Origin: Streptomyces piniterrae
Lineage (GTDB): Bacteria > Actinomycetota > Actinomycetes > Streptomycetales > Streptomycetaceae
Length of the DNA: 64,000 nucleotides
Reading direction: 5' to 3'
NCBI RefSeq assembly: GCF_005048155.1
Contig: NZ_SUMB01000012.1
Location: 186,001-250,000 of the forward strand
The stretch's first letter is position 1. The number at the start of each line of letters is the position of its first letter. Positions 18,268 through 28,082 of this stretch are shown here, one piece after another. The notes beneath the pieces were generated by a model. It saw only the letters and a program-made list of their open reading frames with translations, was not told where the DNA came from and did no database searches. Position numbers and translations under genes: made by a program.

Positions 18268-20853
18268 ATGGGCGGTGTGGCCACCGGTGAGACGGCGGAA
18301 CGCGAGGACCTGCTGGCAGCGGGCATCGTCAAGGCCGTCCAGGGGACGGGCGCGTACTCCGGAAGCCTCTTCCTCCGCTCCCGCGACCGCCGCTCGATCG
18401 TGCTCGCCGCGACCTGCGGCGTACCACCCTCACTGCTCGGCGGCTGGCACCTGATCCCGGTGAGCAGCCCCATCCCGCTCGCCGTGGCCTACAACTCCGG
18501 GCGCACCGTCCACCTGGCCGACGCCGACGAGGCGGCCCGCCGGTTCCCCCAGCTCGCGGTGGCCCTCCCGTACGCCTTCGGCTCCTGCTCGGTGCCGGTG
18601 GGCACGGCGGAAGAGACCTTCGGGGCGATGGCGATCGTATGGGGAGCACCACCCGGCACCGAGGGGCTCTCCAAGGCCCAGCGCCGCCATCTGCGCGCCA
18701 CCGCCAACCGCATCGGCGCCGCACTCGCCGAACTCCGCGCCCGCACCGGCGATCCGATCGAGTGCGACCCGGAGACGGTTCCCGTCGAGAGCCCGGCTCC
18801 CTCCGCGCCGGCCGTGCGGATCGGCCTGTTCGACTGGGATCTCCCCGCCGGCACCCTCACCGTGGACAACGAGTTCCTCGCCATCTTCGGTTTCGAGGCC
18901 GAAGACCGCACCGAAGACCGCACCGAGGACCTCGCCCAGGTCCACGCCCCCGTCTTCGACGGACGCGCCGACACCCTCGCGTCCCGCCTGCACCCCGGCG
19001 ATCGCGCCGCCTTCCGTGCCGCCGCCCGCGCGGCAGCCGCCGACGGCCGCCTCACCGCGCGACGTCTGCGCGTGCAGAGCGGCGAAGGCGGTGCAGGCGG
19101 CGCCGAATCCGGCCCCGGCGGTGACGGCGGCCAGGGCGGGCACGGCGGGTTCGGTGGCGAGGAGTACCGCACCGTCGAGCTGTGGGGCCGGGTGCCGGAA
19201 GCAGGCGACGAGCGGGCGCGCACCCACCTCGTCGGCGCGGTCGTCGACGCGCGGGCCGGTGGCGACGCCGTCGCCGCGGTCGAACGGCTCCAGGACGGCC
19301 TGATCTCCCTGGCCCCGGACGGCCGGGTCACCTACACCAACAACAGCCTGGACCAACTGCTGGGCGTACGGGGCGAGGAGCTGGTCGGCCAGTACCTCTG
19401 GGACGTCCTCCCATGGCTGTCGGATCCCGCCTTCGAGTACCGGCACCGGTCCGTGATGATCTCGCAGACCCCGGCATCCTTCCTCGCCTGCCGCCCGCCC
19501 GATCAGTGGCTCGCCTTCGTCCTCCATCCGGACGCGGGCGGGGTGACCGGCCGAGTGGTCCCCGTAGGACAGCCTCCCTCCACCGAGAGCACACCCGGGC
19601 CCGCGCCGGCACCCGCCGCGTCGGCCGCGATGGCACCTCCGACCGCCGCCCCCGCCCGCCTGGGCGTCATGTACCACGTCCTGCAACTGGGCAGCGCACT
19701 CACCGAAGCGGTCACCGCCCGCGAAGTCTGCGACGTGGTCGCCGACCAGCTCCTCCCGGCCTTCGGCGGCCAGCAGCTGGCCATCTACCTGGTCCGTGAG
19801 CGCACGATGCATCTGCTCCTCCACACCGGCCACCACGAAAGCTTCCTCGACTGGCTGGAGGGCATGCCGCTGCACGCCCACCTGCCCGGCACGGAGGCCC
19901 TGACCTCCGGCGTTCCGCTGTTCATCGAGTCGCCGGAGGACCTCGCCCAGGGCTACCCGGGCATCCCCGTGGCGGAGGTGAGCTCCTGGGCGTACCTGCC
20001 GCTGATCGCCTCCAGCCGCCCCGTCGGCACCTGCGTTCTCGGCTTCGACGAGCCCCACCGGTTCACGCCCAAGGACCGCAGCGTGCTGACCGCCAGCGCC
20101 GGGCTGATCGCCCAGGCCCTGGAACGAGCCCGGCTCTACGACTCGGAGTTCGCCCTCGCCCGCGGCCTCCAGCAGGCACTGCTGCCGCACCGGCTGCCCG
20201 TCCTCCCCGACATCCGCACCACCGCCCGCTACCTGCCCGGTACCCGCGGGATGGACATCGGCGGCGACTGGTACGACGTCATCTCCACCGGCGGCGGAGT
20301 GTCCCTCGTCATCGGAGACGTCGAGGGACACAGCATCGCCGCCGCGGCCACTATGGCTCAACTCCGCAGCGCAGTAAGGGCGTTCGCGACGGTGGGCCAC
20401 ACGCCCGCCGAAGTGCTGGCCGGCGCCAACCACACCCTCATCGACCTCGACCCCGGGCTCCTCGCCAGCTGCTGCTACATCCGCCTGGAGCCGGGCAGCC
20501 ACCGCGCGTACGCCGTCCGCGCCGGCCACCCGCCACCACTGCTGCGTCGCCCCGACGGCACGACCAACGTCGTACAACTGGAGCTCGGCCCCCTCCTCGG
20601 CGTGGACCACGCAAGCGACTATCCGCAGACCCAGATCGCCCTCCCGCCCGGCTCCCTCCTCGCCCTCTACACGGACGGCCTGATCGAGGAGCGCACCGCC
20701 GACATCGACGTGGGCATCGACCGCCTCCGCGCCTCCTTGGCCCACGCCCGCGCCGACTCTCTGGACGAACTCGCCGACCGCCTCCTCCACGACGCCGGAC
20801 GCTCCTCGTACCGCGCCGACGACATCGCTCTGCTGCTCATGGAACGCGGCTGA
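18268..20853 (+). CDS. multidomain sensor phosphatase: GAF-PAS-PAS-GAF-PP2C
   Basis: 861 aa from ATG 18268; the frame upstream is repetitive and non-coding in character. Domains: GAF (about 10-160), a PAS-like region (about 185-330) broken by RTED repeats and a Gly-rich linker near 275-295, a PAS with [20 protein letters not shown] (about 335-430), a second GAF (about 465-635), then the SpoIIE-type phosphatase with [18 protein letters not shown] and the terminal DDIALLLM. It is a soluble PP2C that probably dephosphorylates an anti-anti-sigma factor in response to ligands or redox state. It is divergent from dnaK, so both may respond to stress. Confidence 0.9.
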   Translation: MGGVATGETAEREDLLAAGIVKAVQGTGAYSGSLFLRSRDRRSIVLAATCGVPPSLLGGWHLIPVSSPIPLAVAYNSGRTVHLADADEAARRFPQLAVALPYAFGSCSVPVGTAEETFGAMAIVWGAPPGTEGLSKAQRRHLRATANRIGAALAELRARTGDPIECDPETVPVESPAPSAPAVRIGLFDWDLPAGTLTVDNEFLAIFGFEAEDRTEDRTEDLAQVHAPVFDGRADTLASRLHPGDRAAFRAAARAAAADGRLTARRLRVQSGEGGAGGAESGPGGDGGQGGHGGFGGEEYRTVELWGRVPEAGDERARTHLVGAVVDARAGGDAVAAVERLQDGLISLAPDGRVTYTNNSLDQLLGVRGEELVGQYLWDVLPWLSDPAFEYRHRSVMISQTPASFLACRPPDQWLAFVLHPDAGGVTGRVVPVGQPPSTESTPGPAPAPAASAAMAPPTAAPARLGVMYHVLQLGSALTEAVTAREVCDVVADQLLPAFGGQQLAIYLVRERTMHLLLHTGHHESFLDWLEGMPLHAHLPGTEALTSGVPLFIESPEDLAQGYPGIPVAEVSSWAYLPLIASSRPVGTCVLGFDEPHRFTPKDRSVLTASAGLIAQALERARLYDSEFALARGLQQALLPHRLPVLPDIRTTARYLPGTRGMDIGGDWYDVISTGGGVSLVIGDVEGHSIAAAATMAQLRSAVRAFATVGHTPAEVLAGANHTLIDLDPGLLASCCYIRLEPGSHRAYAVRAGHPPPLLRRPDGTTNVVQLELGPLLGVDHASDYPQTQIALPPGSLLALYTDGLIEERTADIDVGIDRLRASLAHARADSLDELADRLLHDAGRSSYRADDIALLLMERG

Positions 20854-20946
20854 GGGGGCAGCGGGCCGGGGTCCCTGCTCGGGCTGACGGTCGCGATGGC
20901 GGTGATGGTGGTGTTGGCGGTGATGGTGGTGTTGGCCGCGGCCGCG

Positions 20947-21291
<345 letters not shown>

Positions 21292-21451
21292 GTCAGCGTA
21301 AACGGCAAGGGCACGGCTGTCCTGTTCGTGCTCACCCCTCACGCACCACTTCACGCCACCCTTGGCGGAAATCCGATCGGGATACAACCCCGCCGCAACG
21401 CCGCCCGTCCTCCCCAACGCATCTGTACTCAATTCTCTTTGGGGGTAATTC

Positions 21452-22027
21452 ATGCGACGGTTGGGGACAGCGGCCGCGGCGCTCGTACTCGCGGGCGCCG
21501 GGCTGGCGGGCACCGCCCAAGCAGCCGGCGCCGCGACCGGCCCGGTGGGCAAGGCCGCCGCGCCCATGGTCTGCTCGACCGTCTGGGGCAGCGGCGACAA
21601 GTCGGCCACGGACTCGGACGGCCAACCGCTGAAGAACATCAAGACCAGCCGGAGCGCATGCTACGACCGCATGGTCTTCGACATCAGCGGCGCGAAGGGC
21701 AAGCTCGGCTACCACGTCGGCTACGTCGACAAGTTCCATCAGGACGGCTCCGGTGAGCTGATACCGGTCAACGGCCGCGCCATCCTGCAGATCTACGTGT
21801 CCGCGCCGAGCTACGACGGGGCGACCGGCAAGCAGACCTACGCAGGACGGGCCGGGAAGCCGCTGCCGGGTGTGAACCTCACCGGTTACAAGACGTTCAA
21901 GGACACCAAGTTCGGGGCGAGCTTCGAGGGACAGACCCAGGTCGGCTTGGGCCTCCGTGCCAAGCTGCCCTTCCGGGTGCTCCAGTCCGGCGACCAGCTG
22001 ATCGTGGATGTAGCACACAGCTGGTAA
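21452..22027 (+). CDS. secreted protein with an AMIN-like domain
   Basis: 191 aa. It starts MRRLGTAAAALVLAGAGLAG with signal peptidase cleavage likely at AQA-AG near residue 25. The mature part fits the AMIN-like domain of actinobacterial exported proteins: YDRMVFDISG, GYHVGYVDKF, then the C-terminal strands with TQVGLGLRAKLPFRV ending VDVAHSW. It is soluble or cell-wall associated outside the membrane, and a role in envelope binding is only a family-level guess. A GGGGG-type binding site precedes the ATG and a strong terminator follows at 22044-22080, so it is monocistronic. Confidence 0.8.
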   Translation: MRRLGTAAAALVLAGAGLAGTAQAAGAATGPVGKAAAPMVCSTVWGSGDKSATDSDGQPLKNIKTSRSACYDRMVFDISGAKGKLGYHVGYVDKFHQDGSGELIPVNGRAILQIYVSAPSYDGATGKQTYAGRAGKPLPGVNLTGYKTFKDTKFGASFEGQTQVGLGLRAKLPFRVLQSGDQLIVDVAHSW

Positions 22028-22043
22028 CCCGGCCGAGCACCAA

Positions 22044-22080
22044 GGCCGCCCGGCCGCACCCCACATGCGGCCGGGCGGCC
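22044..22080 (+). terminator. strong hairpin terminator after the AMIN-like gene
   Basis: Perfect 15-base arms, GGCCGCCCGGCCGCA (22044-22058) and its complement (22066-22080), around a 7-base loop, 16 bases past the stop codon. There is no T-run after it, as is common in streptomycetes. Confidence 0.8.
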
Positions 22081-22288
22081 CTGCTCTGTCGGCCCGGCAC
22101 CCCCCCACGCACAGGGGAGGCCCCCAGAACCCCATGGGAGCTCCGTGACGAATTCCCACTCCGGTTCACACAGGAGATCACGTAGGATCACGCTCCAAAA
22201 CGAACAACTGTCGCAGTCGCCCGCACAGTCGGAGATTTCTCCGCTGTGTCGACCACGGGGGACAGCGCGTGTGGGGGAAGGAACCTCG

Positions 22289-22753
22289 ATGAAGTCCGTC
22301 AACACCGTGCGGTCAGCGAAGCCGACCAAGGCATCGGCTCTCCGGCGCCGCCTCGCCGGCACCGCGGCCGTCACCATCCTGGCCGGCGCGGGCGTGCTGG
22401 CCGCCGCTCCGTCCGCTGTCGCCAAGGCCAACCTGCTGGCCATCGACAAGGTCTCGCTCCGCGAGCCGGGCCTCCAGGTGAATGTCACGTACTCCTGCGA
22501 CACGGGCATCAACCACCAACTGGTCGCCAACGCCACCAAGCTCAACCCGACCGGGCACGACGAGTCGACCGCCGCAGGCACCATCAAGGCCGACAAGCTC
22601 GCCTGTGACTACAACAGTCACGCCGCGAAGGTGGCGCTGCGCCCGTCGGCCGGTTCGCACTTCGCCAAGGGCGACAAGGTCAAGGTCACCGTCTTCTACT
22701 TCGACAACGACGGTTTCAGCTACGCGCGGCAGGAGACCTCCGTGGTCCTGTGA
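22289..22753 (+). CDS. small secreted protein of unknown function
   Basis: 154 aa from ATG 22289, with GGGGGAAGGAA just upstream. Residues 1-46 are a long, basic, Tat- or Sec-type signal (SALRRRLAGTAAVTILAGAG) ending near SAVAKA. The mature part is a small beta-rich domain starting NLLAIDKVSLREPGLQVNVT with two cysteines (SCDTG and LACDYN) that could form a disulfide. No family is recognised. The end of the gene runs into a region of short direct repeats. Confidence 0.7.
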   Translation: MKSVNTVRSAKPTKASALRRRLAGTAAVTILAGAGVLAAAPSAVAKANLLAIDKVSLREPGLQVNVTYSCDTGINHQLVANATKLNPTGHDESTAAGTIKADKLACDYNSHAAKVALRPSAGSHFAKGDKVKVTVFYFDNDGFSYARQETSVVL

Positions 22754-23087
22754 CCCCGGTCCGGTGACCCCGGTCCAGTGAAGGTGGCCCTCGCTCCCGG
22801 CAGACCGGACGCTCCGTCAGATCAGACGGCTCTCCGTCAGATCGGATACTCCGTCAGATCGGACGCTCCGCCCGTCTGCCGGGGCGGGGGACACCACGGC
22901 CACCCGACCGGGCACAGCGCGCCGGACGGCCCAGCGCACGACAGCCACCCACCCCCCCCGCCCCACGCAGAACCGCACCGGTGGAGGACACTTCCTGCGA
23001 GGACATGATCCTCACCGCTCTCACCCTGCGCGGAGAGCCGTACGCGATCAGCTTTCGAGCAGCACCAGACCAGGATGGTGGTAGTCC
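22754..23087. other. intergenic stretch with direct repeats
   Basis: A 334-base gap. Its notable content is three near-identical copies of CTCCGTCAGATCGGA at 22812-22826 (two mismatches), 22832-22846 and 22849-22863, with a partial fourth starting at 22866. A C-rich run (CCCCCCCCGCCCC near 22950) follows. No coding frame beyond 80 codons looks real. Confidence 0.5.
22812..22863. repeat. three direct repeats CTCCGTCAGATCGGA
   Basis: Spacings are 20 and 17 bases between starts, close to two helical turns. This could bring regulators to one face of DNA upstream of the dienelactone hydrolase gene at 23088, or could simply be slippage. The repeat contains the near-palindrome GATC. Confidence 0.6.
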
Positions 23088-23915
23088 ATGGCAGATCATG
23101 ACCTGTCCGGTTTCGACCGCGGCACCTTCGCACACGGCGGCATCACCCGCCGGGTCCTGCGGCGCGGCACGGGCCCCGCGGTGATCGTGATGGCGGAAAT
23201 TCCGGGGATCACGCCCAAGGTGCTGCAGTTCGCGGAACGGGTGGCCGCCATCGGCTGCACCGCAGTGCTCCCGGTGCTTTTCGGCACGCCCGGCCGCGAT
23301 GCCGACCCCAATACCGTCGGCCGGCTGAAGGCCGGGCTCTACGTGGCCTCGTCGATAGGGAAGGTGTGTGTGAGCCGGGAGTTCACCGCACTGGCCACCG
23401 GGAAGTCCTCCCGCGTGGTGACCTGGCTGCGCGCCCTGGCCGCGGAAGAGCACCAGCGCTGCGGCGGCCCCGGCGTCGGAGCCGTCGGCATGTGTTTCAC
23501 CGGCGGCTTCGCCCTGGCCATGGCCGCCGATGAGCGCCTTCTCGCCCCCGTCCTGTCCCAGCCTTCCCTGCCGCTGGCCCTCACCAAGAGGCGGGCCGCC
23601 GGCATCGACATCTGCGCCGATGACCTCGCCGCCGTCCGGGCCCGCTGCGAACGCGACGGCCTTCGTGTCATGGGGCTGCGTTTCAAGGGGGACAGGTTCG
23701 TACCGGGCGACCGATTCGCCTTTCTGCGCCGCGAACTCGGTGATGCGTTCATCGCCGTCGAACTGGACGACGCCGACGCGAACCCCGACGCCGCACTGCC
23801 GCCGCACTCCGTACTGACCGAGCACCTCATCGACGAACCCGGCCAGCCGACCCGCGCGGCGCTGGACGACGTGCTCGACCTCTTCCGTAACCGCCTGCTC
23901 CCGGCGGTGAACTGA
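23088..23915 (+). CDS. dienelactone hydrolase family protein
   Basis: 275 aa. The nucleophile is a cysteine in GAVGMCFTGGFALAMA near residue 130, the usual GxCxGG elbow of dienelactone hydrolases. A strand with VIVMAEIPGITPKVLQFA at residues 30-50 gives the oxyanion side. The family opens lactone or cyclic ester rings in the cytosol, for example in chloroaromatic breakdown, but most Streptomyces members have unknown substrates. ATG 23088 lies in the first good context after the repeat-rich gap. No operon partner is adjacent. Confidence 0.82.
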   Translation: MADHDLSGFDRGTFAHGGITRRVLRRGTGPAVIVMAEIPGITPKVLQFAERVAAIGCTAVLPVLFGTPGRDADPNTVGRLKAGLYVASSIGKVCVSREFTALATGKSSRVVTWLRALAAEEHQRCGGPGVGAVGMCFTGGFALAMAADERLLAPVLSQPSLPLALTKRRAAGIDICADDLAAVRARCERDGLRVMGLRFKGDRFVPGDRFAFLRRELGDAFIAVELDDADANPDAALPPHSVLTEHLIDEPGQPTRAALDDVLDLFRNRLLPAVN

Positions 23916-23965
23916 CCAACCACCAGTTCCCGTTTCAGTAACGGTGGCAGCCCCAGCCACGCGCG

Positions 23966-25216
23966 TCACAGCCGCCCGTCAGAACCCCCTTGGCGGTGAC
24001 GACACACCTCGTCCAACAACCAGTAGTACGGGGAACCCTCGTCGGCGGGTTCGAGGCCCCGCAGGATCTCCTCACCGCGCGGATCGTCGCGCAGCGCCAG
24101 CTGCGCCGCGGCCGTGACCCGTACGCGTTCGTCCCCGTCGGCGAGACATCCGGCGAGGGCGTCCGCGGGGGCCGCGGAGTGCGCGGGAGCCAGGGCGAGT
24201 GCCGCGCACGCCGCCTGACGGACCGCGGCGTCCTCGTCCCGGGTGCGCGCCAGGACGGCGGCCAGCGCCTCGGGATTGCCAGCCCCGACTGCACTGCGCA
24301 GCCCGGACACCGCCAGCTGCCGGATCCTGCCGTCGGGGTGGCGGGTGAATGCCGGCAGCGACTCCTCGGCGCGGGGGTCCATGGCGTCGCTCAGTCCGGC
24401 GACGAGAATCCATGTCACACGTGGATCCGGCTCCCGCGCCACCCAGGGCAGGAACAGGTCGGCCAGCAGCCCGTCGAACGGCGCGTCCTTGCTCTCGTCG
24501 AAGAGGTTGAGGCGGAGCACCTGGGCGCCGAAGTACCGCTCCAACGGGTCAGGACGGTGCCGCAGGGCGGCGGCCGCCGCCCGGACGGCGGGGTCGTGAC
24601 GCTGCTGGAGCACGGACGTCGTCGCCCACCACACCGCGTGGTCGTGGTCCGGTTCGGCCAGGGCACGGGACATCAACTCGTCGAACGACGGCCTGATCCC
24701 GTACTTCGGCTCCAGCTCGGTGAGGATCGCGGTGTGCCCGGTACGAACCGTAAGGCCGCCCAGTGACAGCTCCGCACAGCTCCCCCCGAACTCACCCTGG
24801 ACGGTCCTGGACCCGACCGACTCCGACATCCCACTCCTGCGGCGCAGCTCGGCCACGGCGCCTGTTTCATGCCAGTACCGGGCCAGCGCCAAAGCGTCAC
24901 GCCCTTCGGCGTCCTTGTGCCACAGCTGCGCACCACCGCCGATGAGCGCCGCCGTGATGTCGTACGCGCCGCGGTCGATCGCGCGCAGGAGGGGAGTACG
25001 ACCGTCGGCGGAAACGCTGTCCAACCGGGCCGACGACATCAGGAGCTCGACGACCGTCAGGTCGAAGGCGTCCACCGCCAGGTGCAGAACGGGCGTACCG
25101 TCCCCGTCGACGGCGTCGGGGTCGGCCCCCGCTTCGAGCAGTGCGGCAACCGCCTTCGCGTCCCCGTTCCGTACCGCCGCTATGAGTGACTCATCACCCA
25201 CGTCCGTCGTCCCCAA
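23966..25216 (-). CDS. ankyrin-repeat and HEAT-repeat protein
   Basis: 416 aa. Residues about 10-115 hold three or four ankyrin repeats (NGDAKAVAALLEAGADPDAV, DGTPVLHLAVDA, DGRTPLLRAIDRGAYDITAA). Residues about 190-410 are a HEAT-like solenoid with repeated AAVRQAACAALALAP- and RVRVTAAAQLALRDDP-type helices. Both parts are protein-interaction scaffolds; no catalytic motif is seen and no signal peptide is present. Combining the two solenoids is uncommon but known in actinomycetes. It is transcribed alone and converges on the dienelactone hydrolase gene. Confidence 0.85.
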   Translation of the reverse strand: MGTTDVGDESLIAAVRNGDAKAVAALLEAGADPDAVDGDGTPVLHLAVDAFDLTVVELLMSSARLDSVSADGRTPLLRAIDRGAYDITAALIGGGAQLWHKDAEGRDALALARYWHETGAVAELRRRSGMSESVGSRTVQGEFGGSCAELSLGGLTVRTGHTAILTELEPKYGIRPSFDELMSRALAEPDHDHAVWWATTSVLQQRHDPAVRAAAAALRHRPDPLERYFGAQVLRLNLFDESKDAPFDGLLADLFLPWVAREPDPRVTWILVAGLSDAMDPRAEESLPAFTRHPDGRIRQLAVSGLRSAVGAGNPEALAAVLARTRDEDAAVRQAACAALALAPAHSAAPADALAGCLADGDERVRVTAAAQLALRDDPRGEEILRGLEPADEGSPYYWLLDEVCRHRQGGSDGRL

Positions 25217-25283
25217 TTCCCCGTCCCCACTTCCCCGTTCCCACTTGGTAACCGACTGCCGTGGTGAGGCCGGACGGACTCCG

Positions 25284-25763
25284 TCAGCTCTCCTGGACCC
25301 GAATCACGGGTGCGTGGGTGATGGGGAAGTTCACCGAGCGGGCGATGAAGCACAGTGCGGGTACGTCCCCGTGCAGCGACCGGGCCTTCTCCGTCATCGA
25401 CGCGTCGGCGACCGTCACCTCGGGGCGTAGGACAACCTCGGTGATCTGTCCTCCGCCGCCGCTCTCGTCCATGGCCATGACTCCATGGGCGTGGTCCTCG
25501 TAGTCGGTGACGACGACCCCGCCGACAGCACAGAGGTGGAGGTACCAGAGCATGTGGCACTGAGCGACGGAGGCGACGAGCAACTCCTCGGGGTTCCAGC
25601 GCGCGGGGTCGCCGCGGAACGCGGGATCCGAGGAGGCGGCGATCCCGGCCTTGCCGTCCGCCAGTACTTCGTGATCCCGGCTGAAGGACCGATAACTGTC
25701 CGTCCCCGAACCGAGGTTGCCCGTCCACTCGACCGTGACGTCGTACGTATGTGTTGTCGTCAT
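25284..25763 (-). CDS. OsmC family peroxiredoxin
   Basis: 159 aa. It starts MTTTHTYDVTVEWTGNLGSG; the ATG is at 25763. The two redox cysteines expected of OsmC are visible in SVAQCHMLWYLHLC (peroxidatic, near residue 70) and VPALCFIARS (near residue 137). It should reduce organic hydroperoxides in the cytosol. The frame extends further upstream but without a better start. It follows the ankyrin gene's promoter region and probably has its own transcript. Confidence 0.87.
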   Translation of the reverse strand: MTTTHTYDVTVEWTGNLGSGTDSYRSFSRDHEVLADGKAGIAASSDPAFRGDPARWNPEELLVASVAQCHMLWYLHLCAVGGVVVTDYEDHAHGVMAMDESGGGGQITEVVLRPEVTVADASMTEKARSLHGDVPALCFIARSVNFPITHAPVIRVQES

Positions 25764-25824
25764 GGACCAGAGCTTAGAAGGCGCTGAGGGTGACGAAGAC
25801 GCTGAGGGGTGCTGAGGATGCTGA

Positions 25825-26420
25825 TCACCGACGTAGAGATCGATGCGCCTGCGTCGGCCGCCGAGCGACGAAGACGAACTCCTTGCCGGGCCGGTCGGGC
25901 GCGCCGCGAACCTCTTGCAGGACGTAGCCATGCCCGACCAGGTCCGCTTCGGCTTCCTGTCGGTCACGGAACCTGAGGGTCGAATCGGACGTCAGCACCC
26001 GCCCGTCCGCGGCGAACACATAGTGCCCGCGAAATGTCACCAACGGCTCGTCGACCTCGACCAGTTCGACCCAGCTCTCGACCGTACCGACATCCGGCAC
26101 CTCCACAACCCTGTGGGAGGCTTCACGGTTCCACTCCGCCCAGGCGCGCCGGGACGGGTCCCGGGTCTCGAACACCAGATGACCGCCCGGCCGCAGCGCT
26201 TGATAAGCCTCGGTCAGGGTCCTTTGCCATGTGAGTGGGGTGACGATTTCCTGGGCGACGTTCGCCGTCATGGTGACGAGGTCGACCTCCAGCGGCGGGA
26301 GCACGGTCGCGTCACCACAGAGCCAACGAACCCGGTCGCCGCCTGGTTTGGCCCGTGCCACATCGATGGAGGCGCGGGCCGGATCCACACCGACGACCTC
26401 GATACCGCGCAGAGCTCGTC
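25825..26420 (-). pseudogene. 5'-truncated class I SAM methyltransferase
   Basis: The open part (25825-26388, MDPARASIDVARA...) covers motif II onwards: GVDPARASIDVARAKPGG, then DLVTMTANVAQEI and the post-core region. In the same frame, the codons upstream read ALRGIEVVGVDPARAS and then hit a stop (TGA near 26417). The glycine-rich SAM motif I that must precede GVDPA is missing. The 5' third of the gene has therefore been lost, and the protein could not bind SAM normally. The break coincides with the start of an accessory region, suggesting an insertion or deletion there. Confidence 0.75.
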
Positions 26421-26732
26421 AGCCATGCGGCCGGAGGATAGCGGCTGCCGTCCGGCGCGAGGCCTTGCCCGGCGGTGGCCCTAACCTCCAACAGCGCTGA
26501 TCACACGTCACCCCGCGTGCTCACCCGCGTGGCCTGCCGCCCCGACGGCACCGAAGACGCCGCCCCCCCCATGCCCCGCCTACCAATCAACGCCTCCTCG
26601 CGTGTGGCTTCGGCGAAACCAACCCGGAAAGGATTAATCGCGCAGCGCCATATGCCCCGAAAAGTAGCGGATATCTCGCGTCAAACCGGAACGAATATCC
26701 GCGCTGGTGGCGATCGGTGACTCAATACGCTG
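26421..26732. other. non-coding stretch with an inverted repeat
   Basis: About 310 bases between the broken methyltransferase gene and the terminator-like hairpin. It has a lower GC content from 26590 onwards, and an inverted repeat GCGGATAT (26666-26673) / ATATCCGC (26694-26701) with a 20-base spacer. No convincing gene was found. It could be the promoter or origin-side region of an acquired segment. Confidence 0.4.
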
Positions 26733-26785
26733 AGCGCGGGCCCCGGAGTCTTGGTGTTCGCACCACCAAGGGGGCCCGCGCTTTT
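26733..26785 (+). terminator. rho-independent terminator-like hairpin upstream of the TTA gene
   Basis: Arms AGCGCGGGCCCC (26733-26744) and GGGGCCCGCGCT (26771-26782) pair perfectly and are followed by TTT. The loop contains a second small stem, GGTG-TTCG-CACC. It sits only 31 bases before the next ATG, so it could work as an attenuator for that gene rather than an end of transcription from upstream. Confidence 0.7.
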
Positions 26786-26815
26786 CCACAGCTACCGATC
26801 ACGAGAGGTAACAGC

Positions 26816-27100
26816 ATGTCCCCTGACCGATCATGGGCGAGGCGGTTAACGCAGACCGTCGCCCGTGCTCTCAACCCTAAGGTGCGCCTGGCGAACCGCG
26901 TTTCCGGGAATTGGGCGAGCAACGAGCACGATGAACCGGTTAACGCGACCGTCAGCGCCTTTCTCGCTCTGCGGCGCGGCCCGATCATCGTGATCCACGC
27001 CGCGCCGAAGCCGTCCTGGCTGGATGCCCTCACGGCCCTCACAGCCCTCGCAGTGCCTGTGGCCTGCGCGTTTGCGCAGACTGCGGTGCAGTCTTCGTAA
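26816..27100 (+). CDS. small hypothetical protein with a TTA codon
   Basis: 94 aa from ATG 26816, preceded by GAGAGGTAAC. Sequence: a basic N-terminus (SPDRSWARRLTQTVARALN), a middle with IIVIHAAPKPSWLDALTALT, and a short hydrophobic C-terminus that may be one membrane helix (ALTALAVPVACAFAQTA). The leucine at residue 11 is encoded by TTA, the rare codon read only by the bldA tRNA in Streptomyces. Its translation would therefore be development-dependent. It lies between two hairpins, upstream of a zinc-finger/HTH regulator. Family not recognised. Confidence 0.6.
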   Translation: MSPDRSWARRLTQTVARALNPKVRLANRVSGNWASNEHDEPVNATVSAFLALRRGPIIVIHAAPKPSWLDALTALTALAVPVACAFAQTAVQSS

Positions 27101-27110
27101 GGACACGGCC

Positions 27111-27152
27111 CCGGGGGCGGGGCGGCACACGCGCCGCCCCACCCCCGGAGTT
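27111..27152 (+). terminator. hairpin terminator between the small gene and the regulator
   Basis: CCGGGGGCGGGGCGGC (27111-27126) pairs with GCCGCCCCACCCCCGG (27133-27148) with one mismatch and a 6-base loop, followed by AGTTTCTT. It starts eleven bases after the TAA of the small gene. Confidence 0.75.
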
Positions 27153-27248
27153 TCTTCCAGGAGATCGGTCAAAGGTGACCGCCAGTGCCACGGAAAAACG
27201 GTGTACAGAACCCGTTTCGTCACCGGCGAACGAAGGGAGACGCCCGAC

Positions 27249-28082
27249 ATGGGCAGCCGGCCAGCCTCCTTCTACGACTGCAAGCACTGCCACACGGTGG
27301 TGCAGGCCCCGGCACGCCCGGGACGCCGCCCGGAATATTGCAGCGCCCAATGCCGCCAGTCTTTCCACCGGCTGAAGCAGCAGCGGAACCGAACCGCCGC
27401 CGATCCCGCCCGCGATGAAGCTTTGCTCGACCTGACCTTGGACCTCCAGGAGGAAGTCCGCCACGTCGTACGTCTGGCGGCCATGGACGGCGATGCCGAG
27501 GGTGCCATTGCCGCCGTGCAGTCCGCGGCCCGAATGAAGGCCCAGATCGATGCCGTGACGGCCGGCCTCGTCCAACAGGCCCGCGCCCGAGGCGTCCGCT
27601 GGGAGGCCGTCGGCCGCGCCCTGAACGTGAGCCCGGAAACGGCCCGCCGGGTCCACCGCAGGGAAACGGCCACACGGTTGGTGCAACGCATGGTCGGATG
27701 GCGCCGAACCGACCTCCCGTCAGCTGCCGACGTCCTGTACGGCTCCGCAGGAACCGAAGGCCTCGAAGAACTAGGTGGGCAAGCCCCTGCCGAACGCCCG
27801 GAACCCGGACCGCTGCCCCTGTCACCGCAAGCGTCCAACCGCCTCGCGCCGACGCTCTCACTCATGCAACGGAAAGCCGGGATCACACTACGAAGGCTGG
27901 GCCAGCGCACCGGTGTCTCGGCGAGCTATCTGTCCCAGGTGCTGGCCGGACGGAAGTTTCCGAGCCGAGCTCTCACCAAGCGCTTCGCCGAGGAGTGCGG
28001 TGTCGACGCCGCCGAGGTCATGACGATGTGGGAACAGGAGACCAGGGGCAGGACGACGGCAGCGTATGAGGGCCTGTTCTGA
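27249..28082 (+). CDS. zinc-finger and helix-turn-helix regulator of an accessory element
   Basis: 277 aa. An N-terminal zinc-binding module has CKHCHTVVQ and CSAQCRQSFHRLKQ (residues about 9-42). A coiled or helical middle follows (LDLQEEVRHVVRL). A homeodomain-like helix, GVRWEAVGRALNVSPETARR, lies near residue 120, and a C-terminal Cro/XRE HTH (LMQRKAGITLRRLGQRTGV, SASYLSQVLAGRKFPS) runs from about residue 205. It likely binds DNA. The ATG at 27249 has AAGGGAG upstream. Its last two codons and stop fall inside the 26-bp repeat that recurs at 29103. Its exact targets are unknown. Confidence 0.75.
   Translation: MGSRPASFYDCKHCHTVVQAPARPGRRPEYCSAQCRQSFHRLKQQRNRTAADPARDEALLDLTLDLQEEVRHVVRLAAMDGDAEGAIAAVQSAARMKAQIDAVTAGLVQQARARGVRWEAVGRALNVSPETARRVHRRETATRLVQRMVGWRRTDLPSAADVLYGSAGTEGLEELGGQAPAERPEPGPLPLSPQASNRLAPTLSLMQRKAGITLRRLGQRTGVSASYLSQVLAGRKFPSRALTKRFAEECGVDAAEVMTMWEQETRGRTTAAYEGLF

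Noticed and set aside
18430-20790. A 786-codon minus-strand frame opposite the GAF/PP2C gene
   Set aside because: Shadow of the phosphatase gene. No motif, and third-position bias belongs to the plus strand.
22812-22863. Direct repeats considered as a CRISPR array
   Set aside because: Repeat units are 15 bases with 2-5-base gaps, too short for spacers, and no cas genes.
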